Source: JAWLEP01 sp964553045 (GTDB taxonomy: Bacteria; Fermentibacterota; Fermentibacteria; Fermentibacterales; JCC-6). From it: 64,000 bases of DNA. The stretch lies in contig CAZKJG010000004.1 of assembly GCA_964553045.1 (NCBI GenBank), forward strand, positions 1 through 64,000, written 5' to 3'. The notes under the pieces were generated by a model that saw only the letters and a program-made list of their open reading frames with translations, ran no database searches and was not told the DNA's origin. This document shows, piece by piece, positions 9,804-18,211 of the stretch (positions are counted from its first letter, which is position 1; every line of letters begins with the position of its first letter). Position numbers and translations under genes: made by a program.

Positions 9804-10994
9804 TCATGCCGCAAATGCCTGGATGACTTTGAGGCTGAAGTACCTCTGGTCATGGTATCCGTAGGCGTCGCGCTTGATGACCTTGATCTTGTTGTTGACG
9901 CCCTCGATCCTGCTGGTGTGCATGTTGTAATCGCAGTGGTTCAGGATGCCGTAGCTGTGCCTCTTCAGTCGCTTGGCAAAGTTGGCCAGCAGCCTGTTGC
10001 CTGAGCTTCTGGCCAGGTTGCACCATTCCTCAAGAGCCTTCTGCGCGTAGCAGCGTCTCTTGTAGAGCCATATCCGTTTGAGCTTGTCCTTGAGGATGTA
10101 GGCGATGGAGATCACTTCGTTGAGGGCCAGCAGCTCCCGCAGCTGCCTGCGGCGATCTCCGCCCTCTACGCTATTGCTCAGCAGCAGATACCGGGCTCCC
10201 CGGTACACTCTGCTGTCCTCTTTGGAGGCCTTGCGAGCCTCGCCGGACCGAATGCGGTCCATCATGATGCCATATGCAAAGACGGCATGGAATAGATCGA
10301 ATACGATCATGGCGTTTGGCAGATTCTCCCGTACCGCCTTGATGTACGGGTCCCACATATCCATCACCACCGCCTCGATGGAGTCGCGCTGGGACTGCGT
10401 CATGCCCGCGAAAAAGGCATCGAGTGTCTCCGACCGGCGCTCCATGCCCATCCAGACTACACGTCCGCTGTCGTAGTCAAGCACCACCGTCATGTAGTTG
10501 TGGCCGCGACGGATCGATATCTCGTCTACCGCCAGCAGACGGAGACCGGAATAGTCCATCTCCCCGTACTCCTCCTCGAGGAATGCCCTGTCGATATCCT
10601 TGACCGTCTTCCAGTCCAGGCGCAGGTGACGTGACACATCTGACACCGTCATCATCTTGCACAGCTTGTAGACGTACAGCGCATAGCGCCTGGTTACCCG
10701 CCTCCAGGGCACGACCACTCCCAGATCCTCTACTACAACACGATCACAGTCACTGCAGTAGACCTTGCGGTAGGAGATCTCTATCTCCGACCGATGGCTA
10801 CCGAGATCCAGGTCCCGGACTATCCTGCTGTGGTGAGACCGGATCACCGTACGGTTGCCTCCACAGCGGCTACAGACAGGCCTATATCGCCGGTCAGGAC
10901 GAATGAATGTCATCACCGATTCCCGTCCTAAGCGCTGTCCGGTAACCACCACTCGACTCCATGGGAAGTACTTCGATATACTCAGTAGTGACAT
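9804..10994 (-). CDS. ISL3-family (IS204/IS1001/IS1096/IS1165) transposase
   Basis: The transposase of the element. The chosen start gives 396 residues (MSLLSISKYFPW), usual for the family; a longer TTG start at 11081 would run to the terminal repeat and is less likely. A zinc-ribbon (CSRCGG and CSDCD) near residues 41-85 precedes helix-turn-helix and the DDE core: Asp in LLAVDEISIRRGH, Asp in VVMDMWDPY and Glu in SRIEGVNNKIK near the C-terminus. The frame is intact. Confidence 0.92.
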   Translation of the reverse strand: MSLLSISKYFPWSRVVVTGQRLGRESVMTFIRPDRRYRPVCSRCGGNRTVIRSHHSRIVRDLDLGSHRSEIEISYRKVYCSDCDRVVVEDLGVVVPWRRVTRRYALYVYKLCKMMTVSDVSRHLRLDWKTVKDIDRAFLEEEYGEMDYSGLRLLAVDEISIRRGHNYMTVVLDYDSGRVVWMGMERRSETLDAFFAGMTQSQRDSIEAVVMDMWDPYIKAVRENLPNAMIVFDLFHAVFAYGIMMDRIRSGEARKASKEDSRVYRGARYLLLSNSVEGGDRRRQLRELLALNEVISIAYILKDKLKRIWLYKRRCYAQKALEEWCNLARSSGNRLLANFAKRLKRHSYGILNHCDYNMHTSRIEGVNNKIKVIKRDAYGYHDQRYFSLKVIQAFAA

Positions 10995-11086
10995 CGGCGC
11001 TCCTCTCTGTGATCTAATTCTCTCTCTAAGAACTAGATACAGATTGGAAGCGCCGGTGTCACCCTGTATATGCTTCTCCAATCAAC

Positions 11087-11107
11087 TCACTTTTCCGGAG
11101 AAGAACC
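11087..11107 (-). repeat. Right terminal inverted repeat of the ISL3 element
   Basis: Reverse complement pairs with 9778-9798, 19 of 21 bases. Confidence 0.85.
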
Positions 11108-11304
11108 CAATACTTATACATAATGCAACTGGTTCCTCTGACAAAAATGGTCTCGCTCGTGCAGCATTTTGGGTCACTCTGTCATCCTGCACTGTTGGGA
11201 ATCCCGCCCCTTCGATCAAGTTCACCATACTCCATAAATGGTCAACACAGTGACCTTTAGAGTTCCAATTTATTCATTAGCACTTGCAATTTCGACTGAT
11301 GAAT

Positions 11305-12321
11305 TCAGTGCTGGCAGGAGCGAATAGCCTCCACCACTTCAGGGAGCGGGCTGGGAAACCCGGCAGGGGCAGAAGCCCGGGACTCTGCATCGAGGACCGC
11401 GGCGGGATCATCGGCCGATCCGATCAGCTCCAGCTTTCCCTGCTGGGAGAGCTTTTCGTCGACTCTTCCCAGGCATCCCCTGAAGAAGCTTACGGATCTT
11501 ATCCCCAGCAGAGCGGCCTCTCGGGTCATCGTACCTCCACCGCCTATGACGATGTCCATGTTCTCTATTAGTTGCGGGCCGGGGTAGGACCTTCTGGGCC
11601 TAACGATTTGGGCTAGGCTGCTGCTGGGTAGCATGGCCTCCTGGGAAGGATCCCTGGGCAGCCAGACCAACTGCACGTCGGGGTTGTGCAGCAGTTGGTC
11701 CAGTAGCGCCACAAGTATCTCTTCTGACTCAGGATTGTGGTAATGGGCAGTGGTGGCTGGGGGCCGTAGCAATACCTTGAGTCTGTCGTCTCTCAGGCCC
11801 AGCTCTATAGCTATGGAGCGGTCGGGCTGGAAGCCCTCCAAGTAGAGGCACTCCTTGTAGCCGGGGTAGTGGACCACCTTCTCGGTTCTGATTCCGGCTT
11901 CCCGGCAGCGGACGGAGTCTATGGCTTCCGGCAGGAGGATCTTCCTGCAGAAGAGGTTGAACAGGGAGGGATTGACCCATTCGTAGTCGTACATGGTCAC
12001 GGACGGGACTCGAAGCATGGCGCTGGCTAGAGGGAGGGCGCGGGAGCCGTGGCCGAATGAGACATCGGCGTTTATGCGCCTCATCGCCCAGGTCAGCGCG
12101 CGGGCTCTGCCGAGTGTACCCATCACCTGTCCGAGCTTTCCCGGCCTGTAATCGGCTCCCACCCGTATGTAGTCCAAGCCGTACATGTCCATCAGCCGGC
12201 ATGTAGAGGCCCTGTCCCTTGCTGTGAAGACCACCTCATGACCCTGGCGCATGAGTTCCTGCGCAACTGGGTGCATCACCAGGACATGGGGGGCGTTGTC
12301 GGCGTCGAACCAGACCTTCAC
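11305..12321 (-). CDS. DUF354 protein, glycosyltransferase-like GT-B fold
   Basis: A 338-residue protein of the DUF354 family, which resembles UDP-GlcNAc 2-epimerase and GT-B transferases. The diagnostic start is MKVWFDADNAPHV, followed by VGADYRPGKLGQ and SFGHGSRALPLA. No biochemical role is established for the family; the surroundings suggest polysaccharide assembly. The GTG start overlaps the upstream stop by four bases (GTGA), implying translational coupling with the toroid protein. It is the last gene of a leftward operon that parallels the operon at 2322-7486. Confidence 0.8.
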   Translation of the reverse strand: MKVWFDADNAPHVLVMHPVAQELMRQGHEVVFTARDRASTCRLMDMYGLDYIRVGADYRPGKLGQVMGTLGRARALTWAMRRINADVSFGHGSRALPLASAMLRVPSVTMYDYEWVNPSLFNLFCRKILLPEAIDSVRCREAGIRTEKVVHYPGYKECLYLEGFQPDRSIAIELGLRDDRLKVLLRPPATTAHYHNPESEEILVALLDQLLHNPDVQLVWLPRDPSQEAMLPSSSLAQIVRPRRSYPGPQLIENMDIVIGGGGTMTREAALLGIRSVSFFRGCLGRVDEKLSQQGKLELIGSADDPAAVLDAESRASAPAGFPSPLPEVVEAIRSCQH

Positions 12322-13550
12322 TCGTTATCCACGCAATCGAGATAAGCGGTTATTGCCCTGAGCATCCAGGCCTGGGACCATCTGGAGTGGATCATCGACT
12401 GCCTCAGGGGACTGGGGGGCCTATAGAGGAATCCCCTTCTCTCTTCGTCCCACAGTTGCTTCACGGCTGCAAGCAGTACCTGTCTGGGCTCTACGTCGAT
12501 GCTGTAACCCAGCTGGACGGCCTCCGTAAGGGTGATTGCTCCCTGGGCGAAGGAATGCGGGTCCAGGGGCTTAGTGGAAGTGGAGTAGTATCTGGCTGTG
12601 CCGTCGGGGAGGAAGAGGTGCTCCTGGTAGTAGTCCAGCCCCCGCTGGATCTGCTCCCTCCATTCGCCCAAGCCCAGTCGGCTCTGCAACTTCATCAGGG
12701 ACTCCAGCACGAAACCCGTGTGGAGGTTGTCGGTCCACTGCCAGTGTCCGGCCTCGCCGTAGACCCACCTGCCAGATTCCTCCTGCCTTTGTAGCACATA
12801 TTCCGCGGCCCTGCAGGCCATTGACCGGAGGCTGTCCGTGTGGTCTTCGCTGTATCTTGCGCCTTCCGCCAATATGCGGGCGCCGAAGAGCGAGGCGTTG
12901 TAGACCCTGGTGCTGTCTTGGGGGGAGTAGCTGAAGCATATGCCGGTACCGTCCTCGTGAACGTTGAGGTGGTCGGCTACGAAACGGGCCGTGGCCCCGG
13001 CTATCTGGGTCAGAAGCGGAGCCTTTGAATGAGTCAAGGCATCCAGTACAAAGCTGGTGCAAACCACTGTGGGCGCCCATGCGGGCTGGTAGAACCTCCG
13101 GCCCTGCCAGGGGAAGCTGTAGCCCCATGCTATAGCGCCGTTCTCCAGTCTCTTACCTATAGTGGGATTTCTGCGGATGCCCTCAACGTGTTGTCTTTCC
13201 GGTGATACCAGGGGCCGGCCATCCGGGAGGCTCGCCTTGGAGAGAAGCTCGTCCTGCAGCCAGGCTCTCCAGTACTCGGGGGTTTCCTCTATGCTTAGCC
13301 AGCTCATTATGGAGGAAAGGTACAGGGCGAGGCCCTTGGGATTCACTCTCGGCTGTACTCCTAGGATTCTCCGGAGATCGATGGGGGACCGCTTTACGGC
13401 CTGGATTAGGGCCAGGCGAAGGTACTTCGACCAGCCCAGGACTGGGCTTAGAAGCCTGCTGTTGAGTCCGTCGTAGGGGTCTGAACCCCTGAATTCGAGG
13501 GCTTTCTCACGGGCCCAGATCGAAGCGGCAATATCGGCGAGGTCCGACAC
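12318..13550 (-). CDS. Alpha/alpha-toroid protein of polysaccharide loci
   Basis: A 410-residue protein with repeated Trp/Gly-rich helical hairpins, for example WVYGEAGHWQWTDNLHTGF near residues 261-279 and the terminal RWSQAWMLRAITAYL. This looks like an alpha/alpha-toroid fold such as those of polysaccharide lyases and N-acylglucosamine epimerases. No catalytic signature is firmly recognised, and no signal peptide is present. It begins at GTG directly after the stop of the oxidoreductase remnant and is coupled to the DUF354 gene downstream. A role in processing a glycan precursor is inferred from context only. Confidence 0.6.
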   Translation of the reverse strand: MSDLADIAASIWAREKALEFRGSDPYDGLNSRLLSPVLGWSKYLRLALIQAVKRSPIDLRRILGVQPRVNPKGLALYLSSIMSWLSIEETPEYWRAWLQDELLSKASLPDGRPLVSPERQHVEGIRRNPTIGKRLENGAIAWGYSFPWQGRRFYQPAWAPTVVCTSFVLDALTHSKAPLLTQIAGATARFVADHLNVHEDGTGICFSYSPQDSTRVYNASLFGARILAEGARYSEDHTDSLRSMACRAAEYVLQRQEESGRWVYGEAGHWQWTDNLHTGFVLESLMKLQSRLGLGEWREQIQRGLDYYQEHLFLPDGTARYYSTSTKPLDPHSFAQGAITLTEAVQLGYSIDVEPRQVLLAAVKQLWDEERRGFLYRPPSPLRQSMIHSRWSQAWMLRAITAYLDCVDNE

Positions 13551-13853
13551 TCAGCCGCTGCCTTCCCTTGAAGCCAGGAATGCATCCAGGTCTACCGTCC
13601 GGGGTCCGCCTGTCTCCAGGCTCTCCTCCATGGCGAAGGTGGCGAGACCCGGCAGCGCCCGCTCCGGCTTCAACCGCGCTTTGGCCAACAGAGACTGCTT
13701 GCCGGTCTTGACCTTGCCGCCTTCGGTGCCGGGGCTGACGGCGCTGAAGAGCGTGGACACACGTACCTGGCCGGGACCCATATTGGGATCTGGCGCATCC
13801 AGGATTCTCACATTTCCGTCGGAAAGCGTCTGACCTAGTATCCTCAATATCAT
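13551..13853 (-). pseudogene. Deletion remnant of a bi-domain oxidoreductase
   Basis: About 100 residues that join two distant parts of the oxidoreductase family found at 2322-4466. The first half (VRVSTLFSAVSPGTEGG) corresponds to the start of the alcohol dehydrogenase domain (compare SCISPGTELA in the intact relative). The second half (GLATFAMEESLETGGP) resembles the extreme C-terminus of Gfo/Idh/MocA proteins. Roughly 600 residues are missing between them, yet the frame is preserved. It therefore lacks both active sites. The upstream TTG at 13919 is possible, but the ATG at 13853 fits the family start. Gene order (oxidoreductase, toroid, GT-like) mirrors the intact operon. Confidence 0.65.
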
Positions 13854-13915
13854 CCTCTCGCAAACCGGGACTACACTGATCAGTATGTTGTATAATCCTG
13901 CACTTCCTACAATCG

Positions 13916-13932
13916 ACAAGTATTATACTTGT
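13916..13932. promoter_or_regulatory. Inverted repeat in divergent intergenic region
   Basis: ACAAGTA and TACTTGT are perfect 7-bp arms around TTA. They lie between the leftward remnant operon and the rightward sugar transferase, 69 bases before the latter. A TATAAT at 13891-13896 is nearby. This may be an operator for either direction; no regulator is identified. Confidence 0.4.
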
Positions 13933-14001
13933 TGATCGCGTCATCCGTGACTATTGGATATGGCTCGTAGGAGGCAACGGTACTTCTAGGGGAGGCTCTT
14001 C

Positions 14002-15459
14002 TTGCCACATACATCCGGAACCGGGCTAGGGCTATCTTTGGATAGGGCTTACGCCTTTTCGGCATTCCTGATGGACCTTTTTATAGCTATGGCTTCCCTG
14101 CTGCTTGCCCGATACATCCGCTTTGGTGAAGTTCTGGCTCCCTGGGATGGTCATCTGCTGGGAACCTGGGCCTTCTACTTTATTGTGATTGTGCTGATGT
14201 CCGATATGGAGGGCCTGTACTACACCAGGACCGGAGTCAACCGGGGGATGCACGGGTACAGGGCCGTGCGGATTGCCCTGATGGCAACGGTACTGTACGC
14301 GGTGGCGATGTTCATCTTCCGTCTTCCCTCGGAGTACTTCGTGCACAGCAGGCTGGTGGTGGTCATCAACCTGTTCACTCTGCTGGCCTGCTACCTTGTG
14401 CTGCGGATAGTGGCGTTTCCGTTCGTGTTCCGTGTTCTGGTCCGGCCGTTTGTGCGCGGGAAGCTGCGGGTTCTTGTGTTCGGGTGCCCCGAGCACTACC
14501 GGCGGCTTCGGTCGCTGTGCATGAAGTCGCCCATATACCGCTGGTACCTGGAGCTGGTTCCTGTGGATGAGGAGCCTCCCGAGGAGCGGGAGGAGTGGAT
14601 ACGGTTCTTCGTGCGGAAGTCCGGGGAGTACGGGACCAACGACCTGTGCATATGCGATGACTCGGCGGATTACGGTACGCTGGCGGTGTCGGCGTGGTCG
14701 CTGCATCAGCTGGGGATGTACATCTCCTACTTCAGCGGGCTGTTCGAGCGGCTGGGGTACTTCGACCCATGGCTGAGCACCAAGAAGAGGGCGGCCAAGA
14801 TCTTCTTCACCGGGCGGATGAGCAGGTTCTCGGAGGCGCTGTGGCGCGTGGCCGACATTGTGGGTGCGATTGTGGCCCTGGTTGTGCTCGGGCCTTTCCT
14901 GCTGCTTGTCGCCCTGGCCATCAAGCTGGAGAGCCGGGGGCCGGTGCTGTTCGTCCAGGAGCGGGTGGGGAAGGACATGGAGAGGTTCGCCTTTCCCAAG
15001 TTCCGGTCGATGACGCATGACCCAGAGGGCGGGCACGAGAGGGCCCACCGCCGCTACTTCCGGAAGTACGCCAACGGGGAGGCGGCCGATTCCGACGCCG
15101 AGCACGGCTTCAAGCTTAAGAACGAAGCGCGCGTTACCAAGGTGGGGCGGGTGCTTCGGCGGGCATCGCTGGACGAGCTGCCGCAGTTCTGGTGCGTGCT
15201 CACCGGGAAGATGAGCCTGGTGGGCCCGCGGCCCTGCATACCCTACGAGCTGGAGCACTACAGGGACTGGCACAAGCTGCGGTTCACGGTGAAGCCCGGG
15301 CTTACCGGAATATGGCAGGTGTACGGCAGAAGCAGGCTGCCCATGGACGCCGCGCAGTTCATGGACTTCTGCTACGTTATGAACCGCTCGGTGGGCCTGA
15401 ACATCCGCCTGATACTCAAGACCCTGCCCGTGATGCTGATGGGCAAGGGCGGGGTGTAG
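14002..15459 (+). CDS. Polyprenyl-phosphate sugar-1-phosphate transferase (initiating glycosyltransferase)
   Basis: A 485-residue inner-membrane enzyme that would start repeat-unit assembly by placing a sugar-1-phosphate on undecaprenyl phosphate. Four hydrophobic segments lie in the first 140 residues, then a soluble CoA-binding-like region, then the bacterial sugar transferase domain from about 275. The latter has its membrane helix (VADIVGAIVALVVLGPFLLL), the KFRSMTHD motif, LDELPQFWCVLTGKMSLVGP and the terminal VKPGLTGIWQVYGRS. The start is TTG with a good GGGGAGG seven bases upstream. Its size and layout resemble WbaP/WcaJ-like enzymes; donor sugar is unknown. Confidence 0.9.
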   Translation: MPHTSGTGLGLSLDRAYAFSAFLMDLFIAMASLLLARYIRFGEVLAPWDGHLLGTWAFYFIVIVLMSDMEGLYYTRTGVNRGMHGYRAVRIALMATVLYAVAMFIFRLPSEYFVHSRLVVVINLFTLLACYLVLRIVAFPFVFRVLVRPFVRGKLRVLVFGCPEHYRRLRSLCMKSPIYRWYLELVPVDEEPPEEREEWIRFFVRKSGEYGTNDLCICDDSADYGTLAVSAWSLHQLGMYISYFSGLFERLGYFDPWLSTKKRAAKIFFTGRMSRFSEALWRVADIVGAIVALVVLGPFLLLVALAIKLESRGPVLFVQERVGKDMERFAFPKFRSMTHDPEGGHERAHRRYFRKYANGEAADSDAEHGFKLKNEARVTKVGRVLRRASLDELPQFWCVLTGKMSLVGPRPCIPYELEHYRDWHKLRFTVKPGLTGIWQVYGRSRLPMDAAQFMDFCYVMNRSVGLNIRLILKTLPVMLMGKGGV

Positions 15460-15522
15460 GGCGGTGGTGGACGAGGCCGGCCTGGCTAGTATCTTATTAT
15501 CTGAATCGTCTGGGAGGTGTTG

Positions 15523-16461
15523 ATGCTTCGATCTTTGGCTGTTGTGCCTGTGCTTGCTGCGGTCTGCGTTGCGGGGTCTGTGCCCTTCTCGCGGGGGGGG
15601 ATCATCGATACGCCTACCGCCTCGGTCCTCCAGCACACGCAGGTGAGGTTGGGCGGGTCCTTCACCGCCTACAGCTACGAGGTTACCGATACCGCGGGCG
15701 TCGATACCACCTCGAAGAGCACCTTCGCCGTTGCCGGCCACCTTACCGTGGGCATACTGGAGCGCGGCGAGGTAGGCGTAACCTACCTGGGCGACGGCGG
15801 CATCTCCGGAAACGTCAAGGTGCTGGCCATGCGGGAGACCATAACCCGCCCCGGCATCGCGATCGGCGCGGAGAACCTGATCGGCGAGCCCAACTACGAG
15901 TTCTGGGCCGACGACTCCGGGGAGCTGTACACGTACGCGCAGGGGGTGGACCAGAACTGGGCCGCCTACGTGGTGATTACGAAGAACTTCGACTACTTCA
16001 CCGGGGCGCCCTTCTGCATCAACCTGGGCTACGGCCTGGGGCGGTTCCAGCAGGATACCGACGGGGCGGGCGATGCCTTCACCTCTCCGGTGCCGGGCCT
16101 GTTCATGGCCTTCGAGTTCCATCCCAACAGGAACACCTCCATCGCCCTGGAGTGGGACGGCCGCGACGCCAACTTCGGCGGCAGCTACAGGGTCAACGAC
16201 TGGGTGAGGCTGATGGGGGCGGTGGCGGAGTTCGAGCAGTTCATCCGATCCGGCGACGACGTGAACCGCACCGACGTGATGCAGAACGCCAAGTTCAGCG
16301 TGGGGGCGGAGATCAGCATCGGGCCCTTCTTCAGCCGCACGGCGCTCGAGCCCACCGAGAGGCTGCGGCCCGAGCGCGACGAGTCGGCCTTCCAGACCCT
16401 CGAGGAGGCCCGTGCCCGGGCCCGCGAGGAGATCCGCGAGCTGCAGGAGTCGATGGAGTAG
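15523..16461 (+). CDS. Outer-membrane beta-barrel protein, YjbH-like
   Basis: A 312-residue exported protein with a signal peptide (MLRSLAVVPVLAAVCVAGSV) and alternating hydrophobic strands throughout. The strand IALEWDGRDANFGGSYRVND recalls the AEYDGRDFN-like motif of YjbH-family outer-membrane proteins linked to exopolysaccharide export, so a role in secretion of the locus product is plausible. The C-terminal 40 residues are charged and helical (EEARARAREEIRELQES), not a closing strand, which is unusual. ATG 15523 is preferred over GTG 15517 because GGGAGG then sits five bases away. It ends nine bases from the convergent epimerase gene. Confidence 0.6.
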   Translation: MLRSLAVVPVLAAVCVAGSVPFSRGGIIDTPTASVLQHTQVRLGGSFTAYSYEVTDTAGVDTTSKSTFAVAGHLTVGILERGEVGVTYLGDGGISGNVKVLAMRETITRPGIAIGAENLIGEPNYEFWADDSGELYTYAQGVDQNWAAYVVITKNFDYFTGAPFCINLGYGLGRFQQDTDGAGDAFTSPVPGLFMAFEFHPNRNTSIALEWDGRDANFGGSYRVNDWVRLMGAVAEFEQFIRSGDDVNRTDVMQNAKFSVGAEISIGPFFSRTALEPTERLRPERDESAFQTLEEARARAREEIRELQESME

Positions 16462-16470
16462 CCTTCCGGC

Positions 16471-17430
16471 CTACTCGGCGTAGGCCCTCTTGATCCAGTC
16501 CAGCTCTTTTGTGAGGCCCTCTTTGAGAGTCGTGCCGGGATTCCAGTCCAGGCAGCGGCGGGCGTCGTCCGTGGCGGCCCAGGTGTCGCGGACGTCTCCG
16601 CGCTGCACGTCATCGTGGACCACCTCCAGGTTGGTCTCCATTACCTCCTGCAGGATGTTGAGGGTGTCGTTGAGGCTGACGCGGTTGCCGCCGCCGAGGT
16701 TGAACACCTCGCCCCTGGTGCGGGTCTCGGCCTTGCGGAGGCCGTGTACCAGATCACCCACGTAAGTGAAGTCCCGGGTCTGCTGGCCGTTGCCGAATAC
16801 GGTGATGGGCTCGCCCTTCAGGCCGGCGAGGATGAACTTGTGGAAGGCCATGTCCGGCCGCTGGCGGGGGCCGTATACGGTGAAGAACCGCAGCGCCGTG
16901 GCCGGCAGGCGGTAGTTGCGGTGGTAGAGGCCCACCAGGTGCTCGGCCGCCAGCTTGGTTACGCCGTAGGGGGAGTAGGGCCTGGGTATGGTGGCGTCCT
17001 CCCGCATGGGCAGGCTCTCCACGTTGCCGTAGACGCTGGAGGAGGAGGCGTAGACGAAGCTCTTGAGGTTGGGGGCGGTCCTGGCCCACTCCAGCAGCCT
17101 CTGGGTGGCGGTGACGTTGTCGCGCGTGTACTGGGAGAACTCCCTGCCCCAGGACCTGCGCACCCCCGCCTGCGCGGCCAGGTGGTGGATGACGAAGGGC
17201 CGGCCGGAGGCGAGCTCCTGGGGGTCGGGAAGGGCGTTGCGGGACAGATCCAGCTCCAGCAGCCGAAAGCCCTTGTCCTTCTCGGCGGCCTGGATGTTGG
17301 CGCGCTTTATGGCCGGGTCGTAGTAGTCGCGGAAGCAGTCTATGCCAATGACCTCTTCGCCGTCGGCGAGGAGGGCGTCGGTGAGGGTGCTACCTATGAA
17401 GCCGGCGCAGCCGGTGACTATGTAGAGCAA
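16471..17430 (-). CDS. NAD-dependent nucleotide-sugar epimerase/dehydratase
   Basis: A 319-residue extended short-chain dehydrogenase that would interconvert UDP-sugars for the polysaccharide. The NAD loop TGCAGFIGS is at residues 5-13. YASSSSVYG is followed by the catalytic YSPYGVTK pair (Tyr and Lys). Substrate-binding residues follow in TVYGPRQRPDMA. Overall it is closest to UDP-glucuronate or UDP-glucose 4-epimerases; which one cannot be decided by eye. The start is TTG with GGGAGG six bases upstream; a longer reading to 17544 lacks family similarity. It is transcribed away from the exported-protein cluster. Confidence 0.85.
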   Translation of the reverse strand: MLYIVTGCAGFIGSTLTDALLADGEEVIGIDCFRDYYDPAIKRANIQAAEKDKGFRLLELDLSRNALPDPQELASGRPFVIHHLAAQAGVRRSWGREFSQYTRDNVTATQRLLEWARTAPNLKSFVYASSSSVYGNVESLPMREDATIPRPYSPYGVTKLAAEHLVGLYHRNYRLPATALRFFTVYGPRQRPDMAFHKFILAGLKGEPITVFGNGQQTRDFTYVGDLVHGLRKAETRTRGEVFNLGGGNRVSLNDTLNILQEVMETNLEVVHDDVQRGDVRDTWAATDDARRCLDWNPGTTLKEGLTKELDWIKRAYAE

Positions 17431-17557
17431 GCCGTTCCTCCCGTTTGGCGTTCTGTTTGATGTTTGGGCAAGGCATATCCTACATAATCTGACCTCCCGG
17501 CGCCAACGAGGCCCTCTACTTGCCAACGGGCGGCGGTTGTTCAATGTTTAGAGTGGT

Positions 17558-17574
17558 TCGTACCGTGGGTACGA
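17558..17574. promoter_or_regulatory. Perfect inverted repeat upstream of the lamin-tail gene
   Basis: TCGTACC and GGTACGA flank GTG, 19 bases before the ATG at 17593 and just ahead of its GGGAGG ribosome binding site. It could be a 5'-leader hairpin or an operator in this divergent intergenic region. Confidence 0.4.
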
Positions 17575-17592
17575 TGTTCCGGGAGGTGTGCG

Positions 17593-18189
17593 ATGCACGT
17601 ATTGTTGATCGCATTGATGGTGACGATACAGCCCTCGCCGGTCGACGTCGCAAGCGACGCCGCCAGCGGTGTGGTGCTGAACGAGTTCATGGCCCAGCCC
17701 CTGGCCTCGGAGACCCATGCCGAGGGCGAGTGGATAGAGCTGCACAACGTCACCGGCGGCTACATCAACCTCTCGGGATGGAGCCTCTCCAACGACCACG
17801 GAGACCAGATAAACCTCAACACGCACCTGATCGCCCCGGAGGGGTTCTTCGTGCTGGGCGCCAGCGGCAACGAGAGCCGCAACGGAGGCTACGAGCCCGA
17901 CTACGTTTACTCCGGCTTCTCCATATACACCACCGACGTGCTCACTCTGAGAAACGGCCAGGGCAACATCGTGGACAGGATCAACTTCGACTCCTCCTGG
18001 CCCGTGGAGGCCGGCCGGTCCACCGAGCGGGTCAACCCCGGCTGGGTGTCCAACTCGTCCTCGAGCTGGGAGTCCGCGATGTCCATCTACGGCGACGGCG
18101 ACTACGGTACCCCGGGTGAGCAGAACAGCGTGTACGAGAACTCCTTCGCCCAGAACAGCTGGGCCTTCATAAAGGCGTTCACTCTGTAG
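17593..18189 (+). CDS. Secreted lamin-tail-domain (LTD) protein
   Basis: A 198-residue exported protein: a short hydrophobic leader (HVLLIALMVTI) then one lamin-tail domain from about residue 27. The domain is recognised by VVLNEFMAQP, GEWIELHNVTGG, INLSGWSLSN and GFFVLGASGN. LTDs are beta-sandwich modules often attached to extracellular nucleases and ComEC-like hydrolases, and the next gene encodes just such a hydrolase. No enzymatic residues are present. A good GGGAGG precedes the ATG. It may be translated together with the downstream gene (23-base gap). Confidence 0.75.
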   Translation: MHVLLIALMVTIQPSPVDVASDAASGVVLNEFMAQPLASETHAEGEWIELHNVTGGYINLSGWSLSNDHGDQINLNTHLIAPEGFFVLGASGNESRNGGYEPDYVYSGFSIYTTDVLTLRNGQGNIVDRINFDSSWPVEAGRSTERVNPGWVSNSSSSWESAMSIYGDGDYGTPGEQNSVYENSFAQNSWAFIKAFTL

Positions 18190-18211
18190 CAGACGCCGAG
18201 AAAGCGACACA

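Larger units (their letters stand above)
9778..11107 (-). mobile_element. ISL3-family insertion sequence
   Basis: An element of about 1.33 kb with one leftward transposase. Terminal inverted repeats are clear: 9778-9798 and the reverse complement of 11087-11107 agree at 19 of 21 positions, both beginning GGTTCTTCTCC and ending AAAAGTGA. ISL3 elements normally make 8-bp target duplications, but 9770-9777 and 11108-11115 do not match, so one flank may have been rearranged since insertion. It closes the right side of the AT-rich glycan block. Confidence 0.85.

Noticed and set aside
61..11107. Composite transposon carrying the glycan genes
   Set aside because: The two bordering elements belong to different families with unrelated ends, so they cannot mobilise the segment together as a classical composite transposon.
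9770..11115. 8-bp target duplication around the ISL3 element
   Set aside because: The 8 bases on each side of the inverted repeats do not match.
14032..16122. 696-residue minus-strand frame
   Set aside because: It is a GC-rich shadow of the sugar transferase and barrel genes, full of His/Pro/Gln low-complexity sequence, without a family match.
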